Source of the DNA: Oscillospiraceae bacterium
Lineage (GTDB): Bacteria; Bacillota; Clostridia; UMGS1840; HGM11507
Reading direction: 5' to 3'
DNA length: 15,104 bases
Assembly: GCA_015068525.1 (NCBI GenBank)
Contig: SVKJ01000026.1
Coordinates: 1 to 15,104 of the forward strand
Below, piece after piece: positions 7,890 through 13,695 of the stretch (position 1 is its first letter; every line of letters starts with the position of its first letter). Position numbers and translations under genes: made by a program. The notes under the pieces were generated by a model. That model was not told the origin of the DNA and made no database searches. It saw only the letters and a program-made list of their open reading frames with translations.

Positions 7890-9949
7890 AGAGCACCCCT
7901 TATAAAATGCCCTCTGGTAAACTTTTCAAAGTTATTTTCGCCGGATTTAAACATATTAAAAACTTCTTCGCATCTTTTCATATTTTCATAAGTAAAGGAT
8001 AAAAGAATATAATCTATACCTGCTTTTTTAAAGTCCTCTTTTTTATCGCTCATAACAACAGGGTACGGGTTAAAAATAACATTTCTGCAATCTTCCCTGC
8101 AATCTACTATAAACTTTTCGCCCTTTCTGTCGGTAAGTTCCAAAGGCCCTTTTACACATTCGTTAAGAACACTTTTTTTAATGCAGTTTCTTAAAATCAT
8201 CGATTCAATATATCCGTATCCTAAAGCAAATACAGGAAAATCACTCATAAAATACGAAATATCTTTAAAAGTTATTTCGCTTGATGCCCCCACCATAAAC
8301 ACATTATTTTCTTTTAAAAACTTCTCCGAATATGAATTTGATATATTAAGATAAATATCCGTCATAAGTTTAAAACCTTTCAAAAGTTCAAAGTGGGATA
8401 TGTTGCTTAAAAGCGCATATTTAAAGCCTGCTTCTTTCAACTTCTTAACTCTTGATTTAACTTTATCCATTTCGGTATGGGATATAATTTTAGGTAAAGT
8501 TATAACCGTTTTTTCTTTATCTAAAAAATCTTTGTTCTTTAAAACAAGATTATAATTTGCAAGAACATACTTAATTTCTTCCTTTGAGTCTGCCCAACTT
8601 AACTGGCTTTGCAAATTAGCCCTGACAATATAGGAAGGTTCGGTTTCTTTTCTTCTTAAATTAACAAAAGAAACGTCATTTACTACCATTTCAGGTTGCA
8701 AACTTAATTTTTCACATAAATTTCTTCTTAACTCATTTAATGTTTTTTGCGGCACATAAACACCATCGTCAATATTACATTTAAGTTCGTTAAGATAAAA
8801 AGGTGTATCGTTAAGTTTTGACAGTGCCTCTTTAACCTTTTCTTTTGTCACGGGAGCATTTAAAGCTTCACCAAGAACTTCATCTTTAGTAACAAATTCC
8901 TCTTTCCCGAGCGCAAACCCTGAAAGGACAGGATATGAACCTTTATAAAGAGTTATTTCCATATTAAGAGGTGTTTTATTTGAATTTGAGATAACATTTT
9001 TTGAAATTATATCTTTAAACTTTTCTTCCGCTTTCTTCTCATACTCCGAGTACGGATTTTCATTCTTATTATAGCAGAACATCTTTTTATTATTATAGTC
9101 ATTAAAATAATCCGTATAACCGCCTCGGTAAAATATATTATTAACTAAATCGATATCTTCTTTTGAAAGTTTTTCGCCGTCAAGTAAACGTCTGTATGCA
9201 TCAACAACTGTTGCAACATAATACTCGTTTTTTAATCGTCCCTCAATTTTAAGTGAATCTATCTTTAATTTTTTAAAGGTATCAATATAATTTAATGAAT
9301 TTAAATCTTTAAGGCTAAGCAGTGTACCCTTTTCCCCTGAAAGTTCATAGTTAAGTCTGCATGGCTGAGCGCATCTTCCACGATTACCACTCCTGTCACC
9401 TATGAAACTTGACATATAGCACTGCCCTGAATAACACACACATAATGCTCCGTGAATAAAAACTTCCAGTTCAGAGGCAGTGTTTTCCTTTATATATTTA
9501 ATCTCATCCATAGAAAGTTCGCGTGATAAAACTACTCTTTTTATGCCGTTTTTATATAAAAACTCCACACCTTCAAGGTTATGAACGGTCATTTGAGTCG
9601 AAGCGTGAATTTCAAGTTCGGGTGCCACATCTTTTATTAATGATACTGCTCCTATATCCTGAACAATTACAGCATCTGCCCCTAAAGATACAACATTTTT
9701 AATTTCAGATGCAAAATCTTTTATCTCACTGTCTTTAATTAAAGTATTGAGTGTAATATAAGCCTTTTTGCCCCTGTTTTTAAGATAATTAATTCCTTGC
9801 TGGGCTTCCTCCAATGTAAAATTCTTTGCACCATACCTTGCATTAAAAGAATTAAGTCCAAAATAAACAGCGTCAGCTCCTACATTAGCTGCCGCTTTTA
9901 ATACTTTTAATGAACCCGCAGGGGATAATAATTCCGGCTTAAATTCCAT
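7886..9949 (-). CDS. U32 family peptidase with DUF3656, RlhA-like 23S rRNA hydroxylase
   Basis: A 687-residue protein made of an N-terminal U32 domain (P-E-L-L-S-P-A-G at 5-12, A-D-A-V-Y-F-G at 25-31) with the U32 signature at about 162-198, followed by a long C-terminal half with the DUF3656 architecture of E. coli RlhA. Five cysteines cluster in the signature (C170, C172, C177, C193, C197), as in the U32 proteins that hydroxylate RNA. RlhA hydroxylates C2501 of 23S rRNA and needs prephenate and Fe-S biogenesis, so an RNA-modifying role is more likely than proteolysis, although the database name remains peptidase. It sits between zapA (11-nt overlap) and the NusG-II gene (4-nt overlap). Confidence 0.88.
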   Translation of the reverse strand: MEFKPELLSPAGSLKVLKAAANVGADAVYFGLNSFNARYGAKNFTLEEAQQGINYLKNRGKKAYITLNTLIKDSEIKDFASEIKNVVSLGADAVIVQDIGAVSLIKDVAPELEIHASTQMTVHNLEGVEFLYKNGIKRVVLSRELSMDEIKYIKENTASELEVFIHGALCVCYSGQCYMSSFIGDRSGNRGRCAQPCRLNYELSGEKGTLLSLKDLNSLNYIDTFKKLKIDSLKIEGRLKNEYYVATVVDAYRRLLDGEKLSKEDIDLVNNIFYRGGYTDYFNDYNNKKMFCYNKNENPYSEYEKKAEEKFKDIISKNVISNSNKTPLNMEITLYKGSYPVLSGFALGKEEFVTKDEVLGEALNAPVTKEKVKEALSKLNDTPFYLNELKCNIDDGVYVPQKTLNELRRNLCEKLSLQPEMVVNDVSFVNLRRKETEPSYIVRANLQSQLSWADSKEEIKYVLANYNLVLKNKDFLDKEKTVITLPKIISHTEMDKVKSRVKKLKEAGFKYALLSNISHFELLKGFKLMTDIYLNISNSYSEKFLKENNVFMVGASSEITFKDISYFMSDFPVFALGYGYIESMILRNCIKKSVLNECVKGPLELTDRKGEKFIVDCREDCRNVIFNPYPVVMSDKKEDFKKAGIDYILLSFTYENMKRCEEVFNMFKSGENNFEKFTRGHFIRGAL

Positions 9950-10277
9950 TTTTTAACCTTTCAATCTGCCTAAGAGCATCTTCATATTTAGCCTTATAGT
10001 CATCCGCTTTGCTTCTTAATTCATACGCTTCCTGAGAATATTCAGTAACCTGTGCCCTGATTCTGTCAGACGCTTCCTGCTCATATACTAAATCTTCTGC
10101 AGCATTAAGTGCAGTAAATATAGATGCAACAGCTAAAGAAACTTTAGGATTTTGTTCCATAATAGCAGTTACTTTACCATTAACATAAGTTTCTATCTTT
10201 CTTATAAATTCTTCGTCTTTCTCAGATAAAATGTCATAGGTCATTCCGTTAATTACAACCTGATAAAGTTTTTCCAT
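9939..10277 (-). CDS. zapA: cell division protein ZapA
   Basis: A 112-residue cytosolic protein that bundles FtsZ filaments at the division ring. The N-terminal globular domain is visible (V-V-I-N-G-M-T-Y-D-I-L near 7-17, then E-E-F-I-R-K-I-E-T-Y-V-N near 22-33), followed by a long helix rich in alternating charges that forms the coiled-coil tail (about 60-110). It is the first gene of the long minus-strand operon, behind a consensus promoter. A GGAGG lies 13 nt before the ATG, which is longer than usual, but no better in-frame start exists. Confidence 0.92.
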   Translation of the reverse strand: MEKLYQVVINGMTYDILSEKDEEFIRKIETYVNGKVTAIMEQNPKVSLAVASIFTALNAAEDLVYEQEASDRIRAQVTEYSQEAYELRSKADDYKAKYEDALRQIERLKNGI

Positions 10278-10352
10278 AACTATTTATAAACCTCCATAAA
10301 ATATAAGTTTAAATATTATTAAAAAAGGGGAATTTATATAATCTCTATAACT

Positions 10353-10381
10353 ATTATACTGCAATTTTATCGCTTTTTCAA
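10353..10381 (-). promoter_or_regulatory. sigma-A promoter of the zapA-mre operon
   Basis: On the minus strand TTGAAA (10376-10381), a 17-bp spacer and TATAAT (10353-10358) match consensus at 5/6 and 6/6. Transcription would start about 70 nt upstream of the zapA ATG. It probably drives the chain of overlapping genes down to pbp2. Confidence 0.75.
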
Positions 10382-10457
10382 GTTATATTCTATACTTCGT
10401 ACAAAGTTATATTTTTAATAACTTAAAAGTGCTATTAAAATTATCGTTTTAGTGGTA

Positions 10458-10550
10458 TTTTATTCGCTATAAACTGTGCGAAGCAGGATACCACTTGCAA
10501 AGCAAATATCACTGCGAAGCAATATAACTCGCGTGATAAGGCGAATAAAA
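10458..10550. repeat. inverted-repeat-bounded cluster of TGCGAAGCA mini-hairpins
   Basis: TTTTATTCGC (10458-10467) and GCGAATAAAA (10541-10550) are perfect inverted repeats. Between them TGCGAAGCA (10477-10485), TGCAAAGCA (10496-10504) and TGCGAAGCA (10513-10521) recur with spacings of 19 and 17 bp; each is itself a TGC/GCA mini-palindrome. A further inverted pair, GTGGTAT (10452-10458) and ATACCAC (10488-10494), overlaps. Similar intergenic elements are common in Clostridia; their function is unknown. Confidence 0.6.
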
Positions 10551-10583
10551 CTGCCGAGTGTTCTGTTCTCAAGAACACTCGGC
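10542..10583 (-). terminator. intrinsic terminator of the P-loop gene
   Basis: A perfect 12-bp GC-rich stem, GCCGAGTGTTCT (10553-10564) with AGAACACTCGGC (10572-10583) and a 7-nt loop, lies 20 nt past the P-loop gene stop. On the minus strand it is followed by AGTTTTATT, a short U-rich tail. Confidence 0.78.
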
Positions 10584-10602
10584 TTACCTGCCCCTCTTAT
10601 AA

Positions 10603-11019
10603 TTATATATTAACTATATATTTTCCGATATTTGCACCGGCTTCTTCTTTCGGAGCACTTATTGCGATTGTAAAATTAACCGAGAATTTTTCAGCAAGTT
10701 TTTCAAGTGCAGGAACTAAAGTATCAATTTCTTCAACTGTAACTTTAGTGATTTTTGTAATAGAATCAATAAATATATGAGTTATATCAAAGTTCTGCGA
10801 AATCATACCGCAGATAAATCCATAAAATTCGTCACATGATTTAACGCCAAAATCATCAGTGTTAACCATTCTGATACTTGATGAAATATCAAATGTATGT
10901 CTGTCCCCTTTAGTAACACATACAACATTGCCTTTTTCAGTTTCTAAAGCTTTGTTTACCATGTCAATAAATACTTTTGTTTTACCTGTTCCTTTAGGGC
11001 CAATAAGAATGTTAATCAT
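10603..11019 (-). CDS. small P-loop ATPase-like protein (often mis-called PilT)
   Basis: A 138-residue protein with a Walker A motif GPKGTGKT (8-15) right at the N-terminus and a hydrophobic strand ending in D near 81-85 (I-T-H-I-F-I-D-S) that may serve as Walker B. The overall pattern (V-V-C-V-T-K-G-D-R-H-T-F-D-I, F-Y-G-F-I-C-G-M) matches a compact clostridial family of unknown function that automated pipelines label twitching motility protein PilT; it lacks the PilT core and there are no pilus genes here. It has its own promoter (11051-11079), a GGGAGG ribosome site and a terminator, so it is a single-gene unit. Confidence 0.75.
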   Translation of the reverse strand: MINILIGPKGTGKTKVFIDMVNKALETEKGNVVCVTKGDRHTFDISSSIRMVNTDDFGVKSCDEFYGFICGMISQNFDITHIFIDSITKITKVTVEEIDTLVPALEKLAEKFSVNFTIAISAPKEEAGANIGKYIVNI

Positions 11020-11050
11020 AATAATTCCTCCCGGATATTTATTTTAGTTT

Positions 11051-11079
11051 ATTATACTATACATTCTTAAAAATTTCAA
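11051..11079 (-). promoter_or_regulatory. sigma-A promoter of the P-loop gene
   Basis: On the minus strand TTGAAA (11074-11079), 17 bp and TATAAT (11051-11056) form a near-consensus promoter, with GGGAGG close to the ATG. It lies immediately 3' of the upstream membrane-protein gene, with no terminator between them, so read-through from that gene is possible. Confidence 0.75.
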
Positions 11080-11087
11080 TAACATAT

Positions 11088-11450
11088 TTAAATTTTATGG
11101 GAATTTTTTTCAAAATAATTATTAAGTTTAACAATCGCTTTTTGTGCTTCGGTTGGAGTAGAATACACTCCAAGGTTTTCATATTGTATTTTATCATACG
11201 CTTCTTTAGTTAAATAACCATCTTCATCAATGTAATCAGACGGATAAAGATATATAGCATCTAAATCTCCAAATTTTCGTGACATCATCCTGATTTCAGG
11301 TATCTCATTATATGTGCTTAAATCAATAGTCCCATTATACCACGCACCTGTATTATTTTCGGATATATTACTAACGATATAAAATACAAATATTCCCATA
11401 AAAACAGCAACAAGATGTGTGAAGACTAATAATATAATTGATTTTTTCAT
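11088..11450 (-). CDS. small single-pass membrane protein of unknown function, copy 1
   Basis: I do not recognise the family. The 120-residue protein has a basic start (M-K-K), one membrane segment (about 4-27) and an acidic outer domain of about 90 residues rich in tyrosine (W-Y-N-G near 37-40, the A-I-Y-L-Y-P-S-D-Y segment near 65-73, V-Y-S-T-P-T-E-A near 95-102) with no cysteine. By the positive-inside rule the C-terminal domain should be outside the membrane. Ribosome site AGGAG is present. It is divergent from an XRE gene and its near-consensus promoter carries two candidate repressor operators. A second copy (13289-13654) differs at residue 50 (I here, T there) and in the last residues. 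Possible roles are an exclusion protein, stress or signalling protein, or toxin; none is shown. Confidence 0.85.
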   Translation of the reverse strand: MKKSIILLVFTHLVAVFMGIFVFYIVSNISENNTGAWYNGTIDLSTYNEIPEIRMMSRKFGDLDAIYLYPSDYIDEDGYLTKEAYDKIQYENLGVYSTPTEAQKAIVKLNNYFEKNSHKI

Positions 11451-11463
11451 ATTTTTCTCCTAG
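11111..11463. repeat. effector repeat, copy 1 (pairs with 13314-13667)
   Basis: By eye, about six mismatches and one indel separate the two copies over some 353 bp, around 98% identity. Homology stops sharply at both ends: 3 nt upstream of the ribosome site on the promoter side, and a few codons before the stop on the other. Only the coding region and its ribosome site are shared; promoters, operators and regulators are not. Confidence 0.92.
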
Positions 11464-11492
11464 AAAATTACATAATCATAATACTTAAATAT

Positions 11493-11521
11493 ATTATAGA
11501 CCATTTTGGTTTATATGTCAA
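11493..11521 (-). promoter_or_regulatory. consensus promoter of membrane protein copy 1
   Basis: On the minus strand TTGACA (11516-11521), exactly 17 bp and TATAAT (11493-11498) form a perfect sigma-A consensus. Operator 1 (11500-11510) lies inside the spacer and operator 2 (11525-11535) directly upstream of the -35 box, so a bound repressor should block RNA polymerase. A promoter this strong suggests the gene is normally held off. Confidence 0.82.
11500..11510. promoter_or_regulatory. operator 1 of unit 1 (ACCA-ttt-TGGT)
   Basis: Inverted repeat with 4-bp arms and a 3-bp centre, inside an exact 13-bp direct repeat (11500-11512 and 11525-11537). It occupies the -35/-10 spacer of the membrane protein promoter. 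The most likely ligand is the XRE protein encoded at 11563-11781; this is inferred from position. Confidence 0.65.
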
Positions 11522-11546
11522 CATACCATTTTGGTTTCCTTATAAT
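11518..11546 (+). promoter_or_regulatory. putative promoter of the first XRE gene
   Basis: TATAAT at 11541-11546 with a weak TCAACA at 11518-11523 at 17-bp spacing. Its -35 overlaps the -35 of the divergent promoter, and operator 2 fills its spacer, giving a mirror-symmetric layout that would allow autoregulation. The predicted transcript start is very close to the ribosome site GGTGAT (11553-11558). Confidence 0.5.
11525..11535. promoter_or_regulatory. operator 2 of unit 1 (ACCA-ttt-TGGT)
   Basis: Second identical copy of the operator, 25 bp from the first. It lies upstream of the membrane protein -35 box and within the spacer of the regulator promoter. Confidence 0.65.
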
Positions 11547-11562
11547 AAAAATGGTGATAAAA

Positions 11563-11781
11563 ATGTATGAAAAAATAAGAGAATTAAGAGAAGATAACGA
11601 TTTATTGCAAAGAGAATTGGCAGAATACCTGCACTGTTCACAGGTAGCATATTCAAGATATGAATTAGGATTAAGGGATATTCCCACAGATGTTTTAATT
11701 TTACTTGCAAAATTTTATAATACGAGTGTCGATTATCTGCTTGGATTAACAAATGAGAAAAAGCCATACCGAAAACCATAA
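11563..11781 (+). CDS. XRE-family repressor, unit 1
   Basis: A 72-residue Cro/C1-type helix-turn-helix protein with almost no other domain. The HTH runs from about L14 to G35, with recognition helix Q-V-A-Y-S-R-Y-E-L-G, and the family's end of domain S-V-D-Y-L-L-G-L follows. The ATG at 11563 is chosen over upstream in-frame starts because GGTGAT lies 4 nt before it and the HTH fold begins right after (M-Y-E-K-I-R-E-L-R). Divergent from the membrane protein gene across a 112-bp region with two identical operators, so it most likely represses both that gene and itself. Confidence 0.88.
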   Translation: MYEKIRELREDNDLLQRELAEYLHCSQVAYSRYELGLRDIPTDVLILLAKFYNTSVDYLLGLTNEKKPYRKP

Positions 11782-11792
11782 AAAAATATTAC

Positions 11793-11821
11793 GATAAAGT
11801 TTATCTAAATTTGATTATAAT
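11793..11821 (+). promoter_or_regulatory. palindrome and -10 box upstream of the second XRE gene
   Basis: GATAAA-g-TTTATC (11793-11805) is a perfect 13-bp palindrome. TATAAT follows at 11816-11821, so the palindrome lies across the expected -35 region. This fits a self-operator for the gene starting at 11837, separate from the ACCA-ttt-TGGT sites. Confidence 0.45.
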
Positions 11822-11836
11822 ATTTGAGGTATTTTT

Positions 11837-12076
11837 ATGTTTATAAATAAAACGCATCATGGACTTAACAATATTTGTGGTAAGAAAATAGCAGATTTAA
11901 GAAAGGGTTTAAACATTTCTCAACGAATGTTAGCAGACAGATTACAACTAACTGGACTCGATGTGGATAAAAATGCTATACAAAGGATAGAATGTGGAAA
12001 AAGATTTGTTACTGATATTGAACTTGTAGCATTTTCAAAAATATTTGATATAACGGTAGATGAATTGTTGAAATAG
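11837..12076 (+). CDS. XRE-family regulator, second in the array
   Basis: A 79-residue helix-turn-helix protein of a different subtype from its neighbours: the HTH (about 30-56) has an extended turn (R-L-Q-L-T-G-L-D-V-D-K-N-A-I-Q-R-I-E-C-G), and the end (I-T-V-D-E-L-L-K) is typical. GAGGT lies 7 nt before the ATG. The last codons of a near-identical gene survive at 13995-14034 in unit 2. Target unknown; a palindrome overlapping its promoter suggests autoregulation. Confidence 0.83.
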   Translation: MFINKTHHGLNNICGKKIADLRKGLNISQRMLADRLQLTGLDVDKNAIQRIECGKRFVTDIELVAFSKIFDITVDELLK

Positions 12077-12108
12077 AATAAAGATGATTGAGGTAACTTT
12101 GTGAGATT
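12037..12108. repeat. repeat B copy 1 (end of second XRE gene to third XRE start; pairs with 13995-14066)
   Basis: Nearly identical to 13995-14066 (about two mismatches by eye), at a constant offset of 1958. It covers the last codons of the second XRE gene and the ribosome site and GTG start of the third. Confidence 0.9.
12090..12108 (+). repeat. 19-bp direct repeat, copy 1 (ribosome site plus GTG start)
   Basis: GAGGTAACTTTGTGAGATT is repeated exactly at 12532-12550, flanking the third and fourth XRE genes, and once with a single change (GATGT...) at 14048-14066. The repeat includes the ribosome site and GTG start of the third XRE gene. Recombination between the two copies would delete 442 bp and create the junction seen in unit 2. 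Confidence 0.9.
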
Positions 12109-12307
12109 AAAGGAATTAAGAATTAAACGAAAAATTTCGCAACTAAAATTAGCAATGGATTTAGGACTAAATCAAAACAGTATCAGCAGATATGAAAAAG
12201 GAATTCGCGAAGCAGATTATCAGACATTGGTTTTACTTGCAGACTATTTTAATGTGTCGATAGATTATTTATTAGGAAGAACTGATAACCCTGAAATTAA
12301 CAAATAA
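12101..12307 (+). CDS. XRE-family regulator, third in the array (GTG start)
   Basis: A 68-residue helix-turn-helix protein (HTH about 13-34: S-Q-L-K-L-A-M-D-L-G-L-N-Q-N-S-I-S-R-Y-E-K-G), ending in the common S-I-D-Y-L-L-G-R-T-D-N-P tail of small XRE proteins. The start is GTG, fixed by GAGGT 7 nt upstream; the next codons run straight into the fold. Follows the second gene by 24 nt and is presumably co-transcribed. It resembles the fourth gene in the first two helices, suggesting a duplication. Confidence 0.85.
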   Translation: MRLKELRIKRKISQLKLAMDLGLNQNSISRYEKGIREADYQTLVLLADYFNVSIDYLLGRTDNPEINK

Positions 12308-12320
12308 AACTATTAGTTTT
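12306..12320. promoter_or_regulatory. 15-bp perfect palindrome between third and fourth XRE genes
   Basis: AAAACTA-t-TAGTTTT overlaps the stop codon of the third XRE gene and ends 4 nt before the ribosome site (GGTGA) of the fourth. It could be an operator for one of the array's proteins or a small RNA hairpin affecting translation. No clear promoter boxes accompany it. Confidence 0.4.
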
Positions 12321-12334
12321 AAAATGGTGATTTT

Positions 12335-12538
12335 ATGAAAGGATTAAAGCAAATAAGAAAAGAAAACAATTTAAATCAACTTAAAGTTGCAATGGATTTA
12401 AATATATCACGAGAAGCACTTTCACATTATGAAAACGGAAAAAGAGAGCCAAGTATTGATATGCTTAATAAACTTTCAAAATATTTTAATGTTTCAATAG
12501 ATTATCTTATAAATGGAGAGGAATTTAAAAAGAGGTAA
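12335..12538 (+). CDS. XRE-family regulator, fourth in the array
   Basis: A 67-residue helix-turn-helix protein (HTH about 14-35: N-Q-L-K-V-A-M-D-L-N-I-S-R-E-A-L-S-H-Y-E-N-G) with the tail S-I-D-Y-L-I. ATG start with GGTGA upstream. The recognition helix differs from those of the other array members, so a different DNA site is expected. Its stop codon lies in the second copy of the 19-bp repeat, and the gene is convergent with relE across a bidirectional terminator. Confidence 0.85.
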   Translation: MKGLKQIRKENNLNQLKVAMDLNISREALSHYENGKREPSIDMLNKLSKYFNVSIDYLINGEEFKKR

Positions 12539-12674
12539 CTTTGTGAGATTTAATAATTGATTATTAACATATAAAACCCGAAGCGTACAATATTACACTT
12601 CGGGTTTATTTTATAATAATTGCTTTTCAATATCTCTGCCACCATATAAAATACGGATTACCGATACTGTTTTT
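12532..12674. repeat. repeat C copy 1 (19-bp repeat, terminator, end of relE; pairs with 14048-14190)
   Basis: Matches 14048-14190 at a constant offset of 1516. The first part, to about 12618, is almost identical; the part inside relE drifts to roughly 85% identity by eye. It starts with the second 19-bp repeat, whose GTG here reaches a stop after five codons, a vestige of an XRE gene start. Confidence 0.88.
12574..12614. terminator. bidirectional terminator between XRE array and relE
   Basis: AAACCCGAAG (12574-12583) pairs with CTTCGGGTTT (12598-12607) over 10 bp, with an extra GTA/TAC pairing in the loop. On the plus strand TTTATTTTAT follows; on the minus strand TTTTATATGTT follows. It separates convergent transcripts. 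Confidence 0.82.
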
Positions 12675-12925
12675 GTTTCCTCATTCGGAAGATAAAACAC
12701 AATATAATTCTTGACACTAAAAAACCTTAAACCTCTGTCGTACCATGGCTTATTATCATACCTTGCAAATCTGTTCGGCATTTCCTCCAAAGATGATATT
12801 TCATCCATAATCTTTCTTATAAGATTCTTTGCAGTATCAGGAGCACAAAGTGTATTTGAAATATATTCATAGATACACCTCAAATCACTCTCAGCAGAAG
12901 TTGTATAATTTACAATCCATTTCAT
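12611..12925 (-). CDS. RelE/ParE-family toxin
   Basis: A 104-residue type II toxin of the RelE/ParE superfamily. Visible features: the N-terminal strand and helix (Y-T-T-S-A-E-S-D-L-R-C-I-Y-E-Y-I near 7-22), P-N-R-F-A near 55-59, then the C-terminal beta core Y-I-V-F-Y-L-P and V-I-R-I-L-Y-G-G-R-D-I typical of the family. RelE members cleave mRNA on ribosomes and ParE members poison gyrase; the sequence does not decide between them. The ATG overlaps the antitoxin stop by 4 nt, giving the usual antitoxin-first coupled order. The reading frame is intact. Confidence 0.9.
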   Translation of the reverse strand: MKWIVNYTTSAESDLRCIYEYISNTLCAPDTAKNLIRKIMDEISSLEEMPNRFARYDNKPWYDRGLRFFSVKNYIVFYLPNEETKTVSVIRILYGGRDIEKQLL

Positions 12926-13227
12926 ATACCAAAATCCTGCCTCATTCTTTTTAATACATCATCAGCCGATGCAACATTACCTTTTGCTATATCATCAAAA
13001 CCTTTTTCTATTTCTGTATTAAACTCCGATTCTGTAAGTTTTTCAATAGATACAGGCATATTTTGCGGCAGTTTCAAATCGAATGGAATTCCTTTATGCA
13101 TTACTACTTGTCTTAAAAAAATTGTAATCGCATTTGACATTGGTATCCCAAGCTGAGATAAAATTCTTTCTGCCTGTTCTTTTATTTCAGGCTCAACACG
13201 AGTATAAATATTTGATGTTCTTGCCAT
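12922..13227 (-). CDS. RelB/DinJ-family antitoxin
   Basis: A 101-residue antitoxin: N-terminal ribbon-helix-helix DNA-binding domain (about 5-45, including T-R-V-E-P-E-I-K-E-Q-A-E and S-N-A-I-T-I-F-L-R-Q-V-V), the RelB/DinJ sequence G-I-P-F-D-L, and an acidic C-terminal part that should wrap the toxin. AGGAGG sits before the ATG. Expected to repress its own promoter (13250-13278) alone and with the toxin. Lies 61 nt downstream of the second membrane protein gene on the same strand. Confidence 0.92.
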   Translation of the reverse strand: MARTSNIYTRVEPEIKEQAERILSQLGIPMSNAITIFLRQVVMHKGIPFDLKLPQNMPVSIEKLTESEFNTEIEKGFDDIAKGNVASADDVLKRMRQDFGI

Positions 13228-13249
13228 ACAAATCGCCTCCTATATTTAT

Positions 13250-13278
13250 ATTATACAACAATGTATTGCGATATGCAA
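13250..13278 (-). promoter_or_regulatory. promoter and operator of the relBE pair
   Basis: On the minus strand TTGCAT (13273-13278), 17 bp and TATAAT (13250-13255). The -35 box is part of an inverted repeat TTGC-atatc-GCAA (13266-13278), a plausible site for the ribbon-helix-helix antitoxin. Confidence 0.65.
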
Positions 13279-13288
13279 GCACTTTTTA

Positions 13289-13654
13289 CTATAATTCAGA
13301 GGCATTGGTTTTTCGAAAATATTTATTAAGTTTAACAATCGCTTTTTGAGCTTCGGTTGGGGTAGAATACACTCCAAGGTTTTCATATTGTATTTTATCA
13401 TACGCTTCTTTAGTTAAATAACCATCTTCATCAATGTAATCAGACGGATAAAGATATATAGCATCTAAATCTCCAAATTTTCGTGACATCATCCTGATTT
13501 CAGGTGTTTCATTATATGTGCTTAAATCAATAGTCCCATTATACCACGCTCCTGTATTATTTTCGGATATATTACTAACGATATAAAATACAAATATTCC
13601 CATAAAAACAGCAACAAGATGTGTGAAGACTAATAATATAATTGATTTTTTCAT
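13289..13654 (-). CDS. small single-pass membrane protein of unknown function, copy 2
   Basis: A 121-residue near twin of the protein at 11088-11450: same membrane segment and outer domain, with I50T, N111K and a different end (R-K-T-N-A-S-E-L) caused by the repeat boundary and a 1-nt indel just before the stop. Expression is set up differently: its promoter (13696-13724) carries a different operator pair and the divergent regulator is a different XRE protein. The relBE genes follow it on the same strand, without a visible terminator. Function unknown; the strong conservation of the outer domain beside fully replaced control DNA suggests either a very recent copy or gene conversion. Confidence 0.86.
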   Translation of the reverse strand: MKKSIILLVFTHLVAVFMGIFVFYIVSNISENNTGAWYNGTIDLSTYNETPEIRMMSRKFGDLDAIYLYPSDYIDEDGYLTKEAYDKIQYENLGVYSTPTEAQKAIVKLNKYFRKTNASEL

Positions 13655-13667
13655 ATTTTTCTCCTAG
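13314..13667. repeat. effector repeat, copy 2 (pairs with 11111-11463)
   Basis: Second copy of the effector repeat. The identity ends exactly after TAG at 13665-13667, just upstream of the ribosome site on the minus strand, and near the end of the coding region at 13314. Confidence 0.92.
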
Positions 13668-13695
13668 TATATATTCTATAATTTGTACAAGAATA

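Larger units (their letters stand above)
10278..10602. other. 325-bp non-coding region with zapA promoter, small repeats and terminator
   Basis: No gene is seen here. The zapA promoter lies near its left end, a set of small TGCGAAGCA-type repeats in the middle and the hairpin after the P-loop gene at the right. The stretch of about 75 bases between the promoter and the repeats (10382-10457) is AT-rich and shows nothing recognisable. Confidence 0.7.

Noticed and set aside
10477..10521. Possible CRISPR array in the TGCGAAGCA repeats
   Set aside because: Repeats are only 9 bp, spacing is 17-19 bp, there are three copies and no cas genes are nearby.
10603..11019. PilT-type twitching motility ATPase
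   Set aside because: The protein is 138 residues, lacks the PilT core motifs beyond a Walker A, and no pilus genes lie nearby.
11506..11562. Longer start for the first XRE gene at an in-frame start at 11506
   Set aside because: It would run through operator 2 and the promoter; GGTGAT directly before the ATG at 11563 and the start of the HTH fold there favour the shorter form.
11540..11779. Minus-strand open frame opposite the first XRE gene
   Set aside because: It is the shadow of a clear helix-turn-helix gene, with no ribosome site and an unremarkable hydrophobic translation.
13134..13349. Plus-strand open frame across relB and the end of membrane protein copy 2
   Set aside because: It overlaps two well-supported minus-strand genes and the relBE promoter, and has no ribosome site.
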